DNA of 64,000 nt from Leidyana gryllorum EB-2025a. Taxonomy: Eukaryota; Apicomplexa. A model generated the notes under the pieces. The model was not told where the DNA came from. It was given only the letters and a program-made list of their open reading frames with translations, and did not search any database. Made by a program: the position numbers and the translations under genes. Positions 21,174 through 33,555 of this stretch are shown here, piece after piece; the stretch's first letter is position 1, and every line of letters starts with the position of its first letter. The stretch spans positions 124,001 through 188,000 of the forward strand of contig JBLWGC010000082.1 in NCBI GenBank assembly GCA_048772705.1. The letters run 5' to 3'.

Positions 21174-24100
21174 ATGCTTGCGCAGTCACACGACATCCTA
21201 CAAGCAATCGAGGCTCTGGCATCTTCGCAGACATCAAATGTGGCTGTCACCGAAGAAACCGTACAGTTGTTATGGGATACCACGTTGCAGGTGAGCAGAT
21301 GAACGAAATTGTGATCGACATCATTTTCATCAGGGCGTTGCCAATCGTCAGTGGCAAACAGCCCAAACTGCACTAACTACCCTTTATACCCTGTTGGATC
21401 GCGGACAAATTAGCGTTGTTCAGCTACAAGGATGCGTTTCTTCGTATACTGATTTGGCCGATGCGTTACTGCTCCATATGTGTCGACCTCGCACGAATTC
21501 TGCCACACTCGAAGAAATTCTGGTTTACAGCGACTTCAGCAACATACTGTTGTCCGCGATCACGTCCGAAGATCCAGTGTATGCTACCATCAAGACTGAA
21601 ATCGATAGTCGTCCCGGGTGAGCGCCACTCCCTTCACTACATTGCATGCCGTTTCTGCAGACTGTATATGCGTCTGCTCCTCCGTATGGTTGTCCAATGT
21701 GAAAATCTGCTCGTGGATAATCCGACGCAACGACAAGATGGGCTCACTGCTTTCACTTTACTCTACACTGCACGCTGTGCAGCTGACATTTGTCTGTTAC
21801 TCTTCACTATTGCTCCGAAACAGCGCGAGCATGTCTTCGAGGAAAATATTGCGTAAGTGATCAGCTCATCCGTTCCTGGTATTGTTTCTGCAGCAAATCA
21901 CTAGCCCGCGTGATGCTTGTATGCCCAGATTACCTGCTGCAATGCACTATCGCGGAGCTCCTCACCTCTCTGTGTGCACACTTCCCAGAGTCCCTTATCT
22001 TGTGGATGGAGTCCCAATGGGCTGACCTTCCAGCGGTGCTCGCTATTGCGCACAAAAGTGACGACGTTGGCTGCTACCTGCGGGACATGTTACGTCCGTG
22101 GAACACAGGGCGAACCGCTTTCCCAATTATCAACCAAGTATCCAATCACTTCGAATTGATGGTGGTTCGCAAGGACACCGCCGAAAGGATCCGCCTTTTA
22201 CGGACTCCCCTCATCGGACAGATAGATTTCGGTGTGTATTCAGCCATTTTCTCCGCAGCTGGCGTGATGGCGAACAGTCCGCATTCCCAGTCCTTAGGGG
22301 ACACTCAGGAGCAAGTACAATGCACATTAGCGGAATTCCCGTACTGGGGATGCAGGATTGAGTGGATCTCCGACCAGGTCTTGACGATCTTTGTCAACCC
22401 CCAAGCACTGCCCGAAGTTGTGAAACACTGGACCGGTTTGCTGGCGGTGCATCAAGCAGTCTTGGGCGAGATCAATGAACTCGCATGTGAAGTCACACTC
22501 AAATGTAAGTGGCATCTACGACTCAAGATCTATCCATTGCAGGTGGCGACGAGCAAGCTGCTGCAGTTCGACGATATCTGGCCACAGAAGCTGTTTTTTC
22601 CGGACCCTTCCACAAAGCGTCAGCTCGCCGCCCTTCGGCGCCGCCGCAGACGCCCGAGCTTCAGCTGAAGAGCGAATTCGATGAGCTAACCTCGTGCAAC
22701 ACCTCGGCAAGACGGGTCCGATCATCCTTTGCGACGACACGTGTGTTGAAGGACGCACTAGACAAAGTCTCAACAGACACCGCGTCAATAACCGAAACTA
22801 GAGCTGCACCAGCTGCTGCATTGGAAGTGGAGAATATGGGCATCCAACCACGTTGTGCGACACCTCCGAGACATATAACGGACGCTTCACCGAAGGATCG
22901 CACTCTTGAAGAGCCTCCTGCCCCCCGTAAACGTCAACTGGAGGAATCTCCATGGGCCTGCACCTCATCTGAGCCGACATCATCTGTAGGGCCTCCCAAA
23001 AGGGTCAGTTTCGCTGCTGGAACACGCTTCAATGAAGAGGAGGAACCAACACCTGCGCAGGCTGACGATAATATCGAACAAGAAGATACTGAGACAATGG
23101 GAGATGGTGCTCCCATTACGCCAAGTGAACCTATCAGACTGACTTATCCGGTTCTTGGTCAACCGTCGACCCGTCCGACCCCATCGTCAAACCGTCGGAG
23201 TCTGGCCTCCCTGAGCACTGGCACCGGAAGTGTTAGACGTTCCAGTAGTGCTCACGTCCCTGCAGGTTCCGCCACCCCTGTGACGCCTGGTGTGGACAGC
23301 ATGCCGCCTTCCTCTGCAACCGACAGGAGTGCTCAGCAAACCAAGAGTAGCCGCGGGAGGAGCACGAAGCAGGAATCGTGTCTGAAAAGGCGTGTGGCCG
23401 CTGCCTCGGAGCCCCCATCGAATACTTCTGGAAACAGAACTGCCTTATTTTCCAAGAAGTCTACGACCACTCGGATCCGGCCAACAGCCGAGCCGACTGC
23501 AGGCGGAGGCAAAAGTCCGCGAGCTTTGGAGACTGCCAACAGTAAGAAGTCCAAACCCGTGCGCAAAGAGGCACCTTCACGGCCCCCCACCCCCAAATCT
23601 CCTGCTAAGGCCTGCGCACGTCCAAGCCCGAAGGACAAGAAGACAGCCGACTCTCTTCCTGCTCGCCGAAACGTTCCCGTGCGCGCAGTGAGAGGCAAAT
23701 CTCGGGTTCAGATAGTAGAAGATGAAAGCGGGTCGTCGGATAGCAGCTCCGATGAATCAGACGCGTCTTCTGTCGCCCCAGGTGAACAGACTCAAGAAGT
23801 GACGAGGAAAGCTCGCAAGGAAGTTCCTGATCCAGCGGAAATTCTTCTGCCTTTGCATGGTCAAAGCGCACTAGCTGAATCTGCTCCGTTCTCAGTTCCA
23901 TCCGCGAGTTCTCCTGTCACTCCAGTGGTTGTTCCTCTGAGGGCGCCGCCCACTCGAGCTAAAATTCGGAGCCCAAAAGCGCAGGCCAAGAAGAGATCGA
24001 CGAAACCGAAACCGACCTCGCGGAAGCCTTCTGAAAATCCTCCATGTGAGCCGAGTGCAGCTGATAAGCTCGCCGTCGTCCCCGAGCCCCCTTCCGAAGA

Positions 24101-25504
24101 TCACATGGAAGAAGCAGAGCAGAAGTGCACAGACGACGCCCACGACGCTCAACCAGAAACTGTACCCGCTGCGACAGTGCCCCAAGAGTCTCTGGTAGAC
24201 GAGACGGGAATGGCTGAAGTGATAGGCCCCGAGGGAGAGCCTGAGAAAGCTTCATCTGCCGTTGAGAATGCACCAGCCTCTGGCGTCGTTTCTCAAGATC
24301 GTATGGAGGAGTTGCAGCAATCCATCGACGCTGTTGCGATTCTTCCCCCTCCTGCGGTCGTTGATCCGATTGATGAGGCTGCGTTCTCACCCGTGCACTC
24401 GGAAGTCGAGGAAGATCTGCCTGTTCGGTCTCCGCAGCGAAGAGATACTCTCCCTTTGACGCGCAGGAAAAGCGGTGTTGCGAGGGAGAAGGCTCAATCA
24501 AGAGTCGCCGCAACCGAGCCGCAACCCACTCCTGACTGCAATCAGGAGCTGGATATGGAAATGGGCAGCCCGCCTCCCATCGACCGTACGGGATTGATCA
24601 ACGAGATGGCTCCAGATTTGCCTGCTGATTTGCCTCCTGCGGACAATGTCATTGATACCGATATCCTATGTGATTTGCCCGAACTGGACCTGGACGAATT
24701 ACTGAGTCCAAAGGCTGGAGATAGATACAGCTCGCAGGAGCCGGAACAATGCTTGGACAGCTTGGCACCTCTGTCACCTTTGCCGATGTCCAAGTCGTTG
24801 AACACCACTTCGGTGAGACTACAATCAGCAGCCAAGACTCGCGAAATTGCTCCGGATGTGACCCTCCGCAAACCCACAGCGGCTGAAACAGACTTACTTC
24901 GTCTTCTGGTGAGTGATGTCGTAGTGCTTGATAATATCCTTCTACAGGCCAAGGTGAAAGAGAGCATGCAGAAAGCCAGCCAGGAGTGCGCCGAAGATGT
25001 GAATCAGATACGACGGCGTTACGCAAAGAAGGCTGAAGTGCTGGTGAAGGCAGTGAAAGAGAAGAAGGCTGCAGAGCTCATGAGGATAAATGAACACTAT
25101 GATAGGTAAGGACGACGTGACGTACGTTGATATACTCATATATACTGTGCAGACGAGTGGAGGGTCTAATGGAGGATATCCGGTGCAAGGCTGCGAAAGA
25201 AAAGGAAGAGTTCGACAAGATCTGTGCGATATGGCGTAGAGAGATCAAAGCTACCGAAGCTGGGATGAGGAAGTTAGAACCTTGTTGCACTGTGTTGAGA
25301 GAGTATTGTGCCAGGGAACGATCTGACAGAGAGCGGATAAATTGTTCATTGAGAACTAAACTCGAGGAATTGAAGAACATGGACCTGGGTAGTTCGAATC
25401 ACGGGGACGGGCCTGCTGCACCTTCGGTCCGAAAAAGGGCTCGGATAAGTACGCTGGACGAGCTGCTGACGAGCTTGGGTCTGATCAACCATGGCAATGA
25501 GTGA
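21174..25504 (+). CDS. Large unassigned protein: helical N-terminus, disordered middle, coiled-coil end
   Basis: Exons 21174-21290, 21334-21617, 21661-21852, 21894-22504, 22543-25105 and 25153-25504 give 1372 residues. The first 440 residues look helical and folded, with repeated Leu-rich helices such as TALTTLYTLLDRGQISVVQL and LLTSLCAHFPESLILWME, perhaps an ARM/HEAT-like solenoid. Residues about 450-1210 are low-complexity, rich in Pro, Ser, Ala, Lys and Glu. The last 160 residues form a strong coiled coil (KESMQKASQECAEDVNQIRR and onward). No motif allows a function; such a layout occurs in chromatin, kinetochore and cytoskeletal scaffolds. A 39-nt stretch at 24909-24947 inside the fifth exon looks like an intron with a length divisible by three, so a 1359-residue form is possible. 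A GTGAGG...CGCAG stretch at 21139-21180 means an upstream first exon cannot be excluded. Confidence 0.75.
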
Positions 25505-25583
25505 TGAGATGTTGGTTTTTGTGTGATGAGTGCGTACCGAATGAATGGAACGGCTTTATTTTGTTGTTTGATTGCGATGTGGA

Positions 25584-26813
25584 ATGTTATTATCTGTATG
25601 GTTGACTTTGTTGATCGTTGGAGGTGTTTTGGGTGATGCTGACGACTTGTGGGTTGGAGGTCTGGACTACCCTGACGTTGATGAGGCTGATAAGGATGCG
25701 ATATGTGCGACAATGGCAGCGATAGCGGCGTTAGCGGGTGTTTTCTTCTTCAAATGCACAAAACGATGGGGGATAGATATTACTCCTTGCGTGGATCGGT
25801 TTTGTTGGTGCCGTGGCACATCGAAGGATGATCACCTGTCGGACGTATCATCAGAAGACATTGTAATAATAGACTTCGCGTGGCCGTTGGATGCAGAGGT
25901 TTTGGAAGTGGTGGATGAGGAGGAAGACGAGGGTCTGTTGCGTGCGAGGCGATTATCCGCTGTGACAGAAGAGGGAACAGTACTGACAATGGAAGATGAG
26001 AGGGGGCGAAATATGGAGTGTATTTCATTGAGTGGACCGACGACGCCCCCTCCTCCTCAACGACTGGGGAGTTCTCAGACGACGCTGCTGGGCGCGACGA
26101 ACACTTCGATTGCGACAGCGGGAGCTGCGAACAGTCCTCGGAACGGTTTACTGCCACGAAGTTTAGACAGCATGTCGACGACGCCGGCATCGGAGTCGTC
26201 GACGGCGATGAGTGGACCCGTGCTGGTCCGGCGGCGGTCTTCGGTGTCGGTATCGCAGCGCGTGAAGCCGTTGGTGAACCCGATTGGTCTGAAGGGGATG
26301 ATTGCGCACAACCGGCAGGCTCGTGCCAGCCAGGAAGAGCAATCGTCTGTGCCGAAGAAGAGAGTGAATGATCGTCAGCCGCTGTTGGAGTGTGAATACC
26401 GCATCTTGATAAAGCCGGCGAGTTCGACTTCGTTGGCGACGCAGGAGTGGCAAGCTGATGATTCGTCTCCTACGCCCAGTACGTTAATGAACAAAAATCA
26501 GTATAGAAGCGATCAAAGTGCATCCCCGTCAACACCTTTCTTCGAGTCGTCTGGTGGAGTGGTGTCGTCCAGCGTTGTACCGTCGGCATCCTCATGTTCA
26601 ATATCGCCGTCCCATAGATGGCCGGTATGGGTGGCAACTTCTCCTGTATATTATCCCCCGGCCCCTTCGTCGAGTTCCCCCCCCTCTACCAACTACACGA
26701 TACTGCCTGTGGAAGATATATTATCGCCCTCATCGGTGCTTGAGAGTCCATTGAGCGACCGACTCGATGCTTTCGATTTGAGGGCAATGACGTATATTTC
26801 TGGTTCCACCTAA
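25584..26813 (+). CDS. Single-exon type I membrane protein
   Basis: This intronless gene codes for 409 residues. I chose ATG 25584 because it begins a good signal peptide, MLLSVWLTLLIVGGVLG, with likely cleavage before DADD. A single membrane span follows at about residues 38-55 (ICATMAAIAALAGVFFF), then a Lys/Arg/Cys patch (KCTKRWG). This leaves a lumenal or extracellular part of only about 20 residues and a cytosolic part of about 350 residues. The cytosolic part is Ser/Thr/Pro-rich, with an acidic VVDEEEDEG stretch and basic RRRSSVSVSQR, a good phosphorylation-site type, but no domain I know. Its stop is 13 bp from the stop of the convergent gene. Confidence 0.72.
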   Translation: MLLSVWLTLLIVGGVLGDADDLWVGGLDYPDVDEADKDAICATMAAIAALAGVFFFKCTKRWGIDITPCVDRFCWCRGTSKDDHLSDVSSEDIVIIDFAWPLDAEVLEVVDEEEDEGLLRARRLSAVTEEGTVLTMEDERGRNMECISLSGPTTPPPPQRLGSSQTTLLGATNTSIATAGAANSPRNGLLPRSLDSMSTTPASESSTAMSGPVLVRRRSSVSVSQRVKPLVNPIGLKGMIAHNRQARASQEEQSSVPKKRVNDRQPLLECEYRILIKPASSTSLATQEWQADDSSPTPSTLMNKNQYRSDQSASPSTPFFESSGGVVSSSVVPSASSCSISPSHRWPVWVATSPVYYPPAPSSSSPPSTNYTILPVEDILSPSSVLESPLSDRLDAFDLRAMTYISGST

Positions 26814-26826
26814 GGTAGTCACTCAC

Positions 26827-29800
26827 TCACTCGTCATCGCTCACGTCCACAAGAGCTGGTGCTGCGGCTGCTGTATTGCTATTGAAGTTCTGTCTTTCTA
26901 AAAGGTCTTGTGCAATCCGCTTAGTCAGGGACCAGTACTCCTTATCCAAGTCGTTTCTTCCCCACTCATCGCCACTATTCGAAGATGACCCTTCATCTTC
27001 ACTTATGTTTAGTATCACCGATGTACCCTCCGTCAGGTCTGTCTTTAGCTCAGCCAACTCTGCCGTCCCCATTGCCAATGGGTTTGTGTCTGCCTTTGCT
27101 TTTGAGGGGTCTGACTTTGGTGGCTGTGCTTCTACTGAATCCGACTGCACATCAATTTCAACCTCAACCGGCGGCGGCACCGTCACACCCCCGTCGACAT
27201 CCACCATCGACACATCCTCGGAGTCCGGTACCGTCTCCACGTCCACAGCCGCCTCAACCTGAGGCTGTGGCTGCGGTTGCGGCTCAGGCAGCTGAGCTTC
27301 TTCGTCGGTGGTGGTGGTGGTGGTCGCCGCCTTTTCCTGCTCTGTGGTGGGCTTCGGCTCCGGCTCTGAGACGGTGAGGTTTCCGTCTGCTGCTGGCTGC
27401 TTCTTCTCCGTTTCTGCTATTTGGCCGCCGCCACTTTCATTCCTGTCGCCGATGTCCTCTGTCACCGCGGTCTCCTCCATGGCGGGCTCATCTTCGTCGA
27501 GGACGACTTCGGCCTTCTCCAAAGGTTCATCGTCCTCCTCGAGAACGACTTCCGCTTCCATCAGAGCGGAGGAGGCGGTTTCTGTTGTCTCAACTTCAGC
27601 CGTAAGCGCAGCGGGTGGACTCACTTGGCCGAGTTCAGCAATCGGTGTTTCCATTTGGGGCGGTCGCGTCGCCGCGCCGCCTGCAGCGTCTTCCACGCTG
27701 AGTCCAGAGGAGGCTTCGTTCCGTCGGTCGTCCATCGAAACGGGTGTCTCTATAACACAGCTGTTCTCAGTTCCCGCTGCAAAAGAAGGAGTTCCATTGT
27801 CAAGTCCCCCGGGAGACAGCTCCACCTCGGTCACTTCGATCACCGGTTGCAATGTCACTGTAGTCGCTTCTTCCTCGGGCACAGTGGTGGGCGACACCAC
27901 TTGGGGGATCGAAACGAGTGTGGCGTCGGTAGCGTTAGACGGCGGGGGCGCGGCCGACCCGTGGACTTCTTCGGTCTCGGATCCCCGAGAAGAACTGCCG
28001 CCGTTGGCGGGCGAAACCACCGCTGGCAGCTCCTCCATTGCATCGTGCGGCTGCGGAGATCCGCTCGCGCTGCTAATGTCGTGATGTTCAGCAGCGCCCT
28101 CACTCAGGCGGATAACTTGCGGCAGGGGCGGAAACGGAGCAGCGGCGGACCGGCCGCCATCGACATCCGACATGGACGGTGGAGTGCTGCTGTTATCTCC
28201 GGCCCCTTCGCGACGCTTATCATCTTCAGACGGACCACCAGCCTCCTCCCCGCCATCACTATTTATAGCCACCGAAGACGGACTACTGCTGCTTTGCGTC
28301 GCTATAATGACTTCGGATGGCGGTGCCTCCTCGACACGATCACCGCTTTGGCCCGCTGAATTATCAGTCACACTGCTGGACGGCGGGGTGATGCTCTGGG
28401 CGCTCGGCGCTTGGCGCCGCAGAGTTTCTTCCAGACGCTCCAAACGTTGCTTCTCCATCAAAATCTGTTTCTCTGTGGCTTCGATCGCAGCCGCCTTTGC
28501 AGCGGCCGCATTTGCAGCTGACTCAGCGGCAGCGGCCGCGGCAAACTCGTCGCTGTACTCGCTGACACCCTCCTGCTCGGCAATCTCGTCCTCATCGTCT
28601 TCCTCAATCAGATCGTACACATTGGTGTCATTGCCCATACCACCTGGAAGATTCGGAACGCTGCTTGGAGCCTGACGATGCATCAAATGATGGAACCCTT
28701 CAGGGCTTCGCTCCGCCATATCGTCGTCGTCCTCCTCCTCCTCCTCCTCTTCCTCCTCCTGCGCCTCGTCCTCCTCCTCCTCCTCTTCATCAACGTCCTC
28801 AGCGCTGTTGTATCCGCTGACGTCCTCTCCGCCCTCATTCGAGTCGTACGCCGCGTAGTCACCCTCGAGGTCCTCGTCGTCCTCCTCCTCTGGCGACCGG
28901 GAATTGCCGCTCCCCTCCACACCGCTGTAGTCCCCGATGTTCATCGACGCCCGCACACGTGTGCTGCTTGGTGCCTGCACTGCCCAAGCGGCCGTCTTTT
29001 GGTTCACATTGCTGTGTAACACTCTGTTGAGCTCTTCCAACTCGCTACGGACACTACGTGAAGTCATCACGGGCTCCAGACGTTTGACAAAGTCCGCAAC
29101 GTGAGCAGCATAACTCTGCAACACGGGCCGGAGCGACGCTGTCAGCGAGTTGTAGCTCGGCGCGTCCAATTTCTCCCAATCCGGAGCGGCAGTCATTTCA
29201 TCAGCCGCCTGCTGGGCCAAAACTTTGAGGTCCTCAGCCACATCAGCCGGTACTATCGATCAAACATATTAAATCAAACCTCCCATCCCATTGGCACCTT
29301 ACCATCACAGGCGTATTGTGGGGCCCATAAGGCATCTTGCCACATTCGCAGAACAATCACAAAGCTTTGAAGAAGCGGAGAGTTCCGACAACGCGGACAC
29401 CGACTCACCGGACCTGTCAGAAGGAAAGCACTTTCTTTTCAGTCAACAGTGATTATGTCTTACCGGCGCGGGGGCCGAAACCCATCAGACTTCGCAGACA
29501 TCGGAGGGTCTGTTTCAAACCTTCTCCGTTGTTCGACAGCATAATAGAGTTCACCACCAACAGCCACGTCACAGCCTTCTCCAATTCCAACAAACTCTCG
29601 TTGCCGGCTGTCTGGAACGGGTTACTCGCCACCAGACCTCGCAACGTCATAGCTGTCCCTTGATTGTTCGCCACACTCTCCAAACCACGCCACAACCACC
29701 ACATCAGCTCCGACTCGTTCTCTTGCAGACTGCTCTCGCTATCGTCTTTGAACAGCAGAGCAGGCCCGAACAACGCAGCGTTCATCCGCATTATCTGGCT

Positions 29801-31435
29801 GACCATTGCTGATATGGCCTTCAGGAAACCCGGATTCCGTAGCGAAGCCTTCATAGCGGCGGTCCCGGCGATAGCCGAAGGCGCGATCGCCGCCGTTGAG
29901 GAACTGAAAGTTACCGTCGCCACCAACGGAGTGATGTCCGAAGTGAACAGATCGCGGATACTAGTCAAGATCCGACACAATCTGGCAGACAGTTGCCGGC
30001 CAAACGACACACGCTGACGAAGCGTACCAGACGGCCCAAAACCTCCTGCCTTGAGCGGCGATGATATTGCTCCACCATCACGAGGCCGCTCCGCCCCCCC
30101 ACCAGTCTCCACACTGGTCGAACGAGCTAACAGTGCTCCTGGACACCGATAACAGAGAGCTTCTATGAATGTTGCGAATACTTCTGGGGCGATAGCCAAA
30201 GCTCTGATCGCAACCAGCGGATTGGTGGTGTCTATTAGAAGCTTCGTCAGCACGCGGCACACACGTGTGGCGAAGATATTCCGCTTGGTAGGATCCAAAA
30301 CAACCAGGAATTGCTGCATGAAGTTTAATAAGGACGTCAGGAGGTTCCTGGTCGCATCCAAGGGGGGTCCAGTGCGGAGCTGAGGTGATATCACCACAAC
30401 TCCAATAATGTCAGCAGTTCTGTCCAATATATTCCACAATTCTGCAGTGTCAAAAGCCACTGCCGTGATCCCGGATTGCTCAGGGCTGATCTTGACCCCA
30501 CCCAGAGATTGTCCCACCTCGCTGTTGCTTTGCACTGGTAGGTTTCCCGCGAAGGTGAGAAGGGATCCCAAGGTAGCCAGTGCCCCCGATAAGGTGGCGG
30601 CAGCCGCACTATATTCGTCGAAGAGGAGGCCATCGAGTGTGACATTGGTGCTGAAAGCCTCGAGACTATTGGTAGCTGTTGAAAGCAGTGACTTGAGGAA
30701 CCAGTCGAAGGCTGTGACGCGTTCCCCAGTGCCCTTGATGTTTTTCCAAGTCATCAAGGGTATGAGGCGTCTTGCGGTGATGCTGAGTTTGTCTGTGGCC
30801 GAGCGAGAGGCGGCTGTGACGACGAGGTGAGCGAGATTGTCGAGGAGCTGTTTGAGTCCGGGTCGCCAGGAAGCAGATCCAAAGAGGTTCTGTTGAAGGG
30901 CCATCTCGAAGGCTTCGAGGACAACGGTGGCATCGGCATCGTTTGAGACGGGGAGCTCATTGATGAGAGCTTGGGCGATTGAGGAGCAGGGGGTGGCAAG
31001 TCTCTGGGCGTCGTTTGCGGTGTTTGAGTGGGGAATATAGGTGCCAATGTATACAAGACATCTGCTGAGCGTTATGACCGTTAGGGATCGGATGAGGGGG
31101 ACGAAGACGGGGGGTGGAGCGTTTTCTTCGTTTGCGAGTGTTTCATATTGCGGTAAGTGTTTTAGAATCTTGAGTAGAGCATCCGGGAGGTCTTGGAAGA
31201 AGAAGTGGAGGTTGGGTAGTTTGTTGGCCTCGCCGGTGAGATGGGACTGTAAGAGGGTGAGTGTGGCGGAGGAGACTGTGGCGAGTCCTGTGAATAATCG
31301 TTCTCGAGTTTCCAGCGAGAGATTGTCCTCATGGGCAGTTTTGACGAGTTGGGTGACTGCGGGTACGAGTGTAGTGTGGTAATAGTCTTCGAGAGTATTG
31401 AGGCGACTCTGGCCCGTGGAAACCATTTGTTGCAT
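26827..31435 (-). CDS. Very large helical protein with acidic C-terminal half
   Basis: Exons 31435-29464, 29413-29303 and 29252-26827, with two 50-nt introns, give 1502 residues. The first 650 residues are rich in long amphipathic helices (for example LPDALLKILKHLP, TAMTLRGLVASNPFQTAG) and resemble an ARM/HEAT solenoid. The second half is acidic and disordered, with long Glu/Asp runs near residues 835-875 made of CTC-repeat DNA at 28729-28799, an Ala-rich helix followed by KQILMEKQRLERLEETLRRQ, and a C-terminal tail ending DVSDDE. I do not recognise the family. The methionine at 31435 was preferred to an upstream in-frame one near 31621, because the latter would overlap the divergent gene. 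Reading the last exon alone as a separate gene is unlikely because both splice junctions keep frame. Confidence 0.78.
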
Positions 31436-31601
31436 ATTTATTTTTGGAGAGGGAATGAGTGAATGTCCATTACCACCGAGTCCATTGGGGCAATATGGAC
31501 TGATAGAAGGCGAGATTGACCAATGCAGGTGCAAGGTATCGCCAAGCACGTACTTTGGTTTGCTAGCACCGGCGGCTCCCAGTATTTCCGAGGCGGTGAA
31601 G

Positions 31602-33505
31602 ATGCTTTCGATGCGCGGCACTCAGTTGGGGAGCAAGTTGGCCAACAGTAGTCTGATGGACAGTTGTTGGGATATGGGACCGAGTAGGAGTGGAGCAGGA
31701 GCGGTGGGGCGTCGAAAGCAGTTTGCTCGCGTCTCGCTGGCAGCGGGCAGGAATTCAAGTTTGACAAATCTACCCCGGCACCTGATTGCTTTAGAGTGCA
31801 AGAGTCCACCGTTTGTTTGGTTAACGACTGAGGAGAGCTGTCAGACTTATTTGCCGGGTATTTGGCAGCTTCTGGCGACAGCGGGTGGGGAGTCCGAATG
31901 CCCAGGGCCGGCGAGGAGCCTTTATCGATGGTTCGAGAAAAGGTGTGATGACGAGTCTCACGACAAGCACTTGACTTTCAAATTGCCCCGGAGGCATTAC
32001 TTGTTGGACGCCTTGATCGAGTACGCAGTGCGCTGCACAGTATCGTCAGTGCCCACGCACCGTCTCGCTGTGTCGCCAAACAACCCCGTTGAGACGTCCC
32101 TCGAACATCTTGTGGCTGCTGCTGGGTTGCCGCCTTTTGCCATCTGCCAAAGCTGCCACAGACTGGCCTGGCTCTGCTGGATGGGCGATCCATGTCGATT
32201 GTGCACCACCGACGAAGAGGAGGAACTCGAAGACGAAGTTCTTTCCTCCAGCATTCCTGAACCCCAGAATATCAATGATTTCCCTCATAAGCCTAATGCT
32301 GCCGTGAACAACTCAAATAAGGTCACTCCTTCATTTAACAACAGATACGGCGAACACGACAGGTCGCCACTCACAGATCACCGAATTTGGAAAATGGAGG
32401 CCACCCAAGAAGCACTGCGTCACAGCCAAAACTATGTTGACGACACTGACCCGAGGTAAGATTTGGGGACTTGGGGACATTACAATGGACCGACCCTCTT
32501 TGCAGAACCGCTTGTACTGTAGCCCGGTTACCTCCTGCAACTCTGTTTCCAACTGCTGAGGCGGAAAGTTTCGTCGATGACGATGAGGAAGGACAACATC
32601 AAGTGATCGTGAAACTCGCAGGAAGTTTGATGAACGAATTGGCGGCTGCACGACAGGAAGAAGAACTTTTGAGCCGCACCGTCCAGCGGCTGGTGGATTC
32701 GGCACCGGCGCTCTCACACCAGCGCCCCCCCACCGACACGGTTTATGTGCCCCACCTATCACACGAGTCTATGAATCGCTCACTGAACAATCTGCCTTTG
32801 CCCGCCGCGGGGGCCGACTGGAAGAAGGCTGATGTCTGGCGGCCGGCTCAAATCGCCGAGCATTATATGCAAAGAATCCCTGAGAAGACATTTGCGGCCT
32901 CCACACCACAGACCTCGAGCACCGGCAGTGGATCATCGCCACATATGTCAAATATGCGAGATACGAATCAGTTTTATACCTCTTCACCCCCCCCCTCCCC
33001 GATCGAAGCCAACGAACAACAATCCCCTCCCCCCAATTCAACTTTGGTAGAACATTACGCCAAGACAAAGATGTGCGCCCAATTTCGGATGGGGCAATGC
33101 AAAAGGTAACCAATCAATGCCGCCCGCTCCCTATCTATTAACGCTTCTTCCTTCCGCCACAGAGGTTCACACGCGTGCAAATTCGCACATAGCCTTCAGG
33201 AATTGAGAGCCACACGCGATGTCTATAAGACAAAGCTTTGTGCATTCTGGGTCGTGGGACACTGCAAGGCGGGACCCGCCTGTAGACACGCGCACGGTGA
33301 GGCCGAGCTGCGCCAACGCCGCCCCCGCAAAGGTGGCACGCACACAATCCCGGGCATCGGTGGTCCCCATCTCCAAGTTGGGACCGACGGCAATGCTTCT
33401 GCTGGCGAAGACTGGGACGGCCCTCTTCCGCCTATTGAGTGGATGCATGAGGGGTCTCGCCAGTACCCATGGGCCACGGACTCGGCGGCCCTGCCGACTC
33501 GATGA
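31602..33505 (+). CDS. Tandem CCCH zinc-finger protein
   Basis: Tandem CCCH fingers usually bind AU-rich or other single-stranded RNA and control mRNA decay, processing or translation. Exons 31602-32455, 32506-33105 and 33163-33505 give 598 residues. Two fingers lie near the C-terminus (about 475-545): KTKMCAQFRMGQCKRGSHAC followed by KFAH, and KTKLCAFWVVGHCKAGPAC followed by RHAH. Both keep the C-x7/8-C-x5-C-x3-H spacing; the second exon junction falls inside the first finger. An earlier Cys-rich patch (ICQSCHRLAWLCWMGDPCRLC) may be another metal site. The N-terminal 200 residues look folded, and the linker before the fingers is Ser/Pro-rich. It converges on the next gene with 50 bp between stops. 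Confidence 0.85.
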
Positions 33506-33555
33506 TAGTGTAGACTTTTGATTATGGGTTGAGCCGTCCGTTGAGTGACTGCTTT

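Noticed and set aside
27308-28084. Plus-strand Ser/Val/Ala-rich frame of 258 residues
   Set aside because: It mirrors the Glu/Ala/Pro-rich coding region of the large minus-strand gene; open antisense frames are expected there.
31436-31621. Upstream methionine for the large acidic protein
   Set aside because: It would overlap the start of the divergent CCCH gene, and ATG 31435 has a better context.
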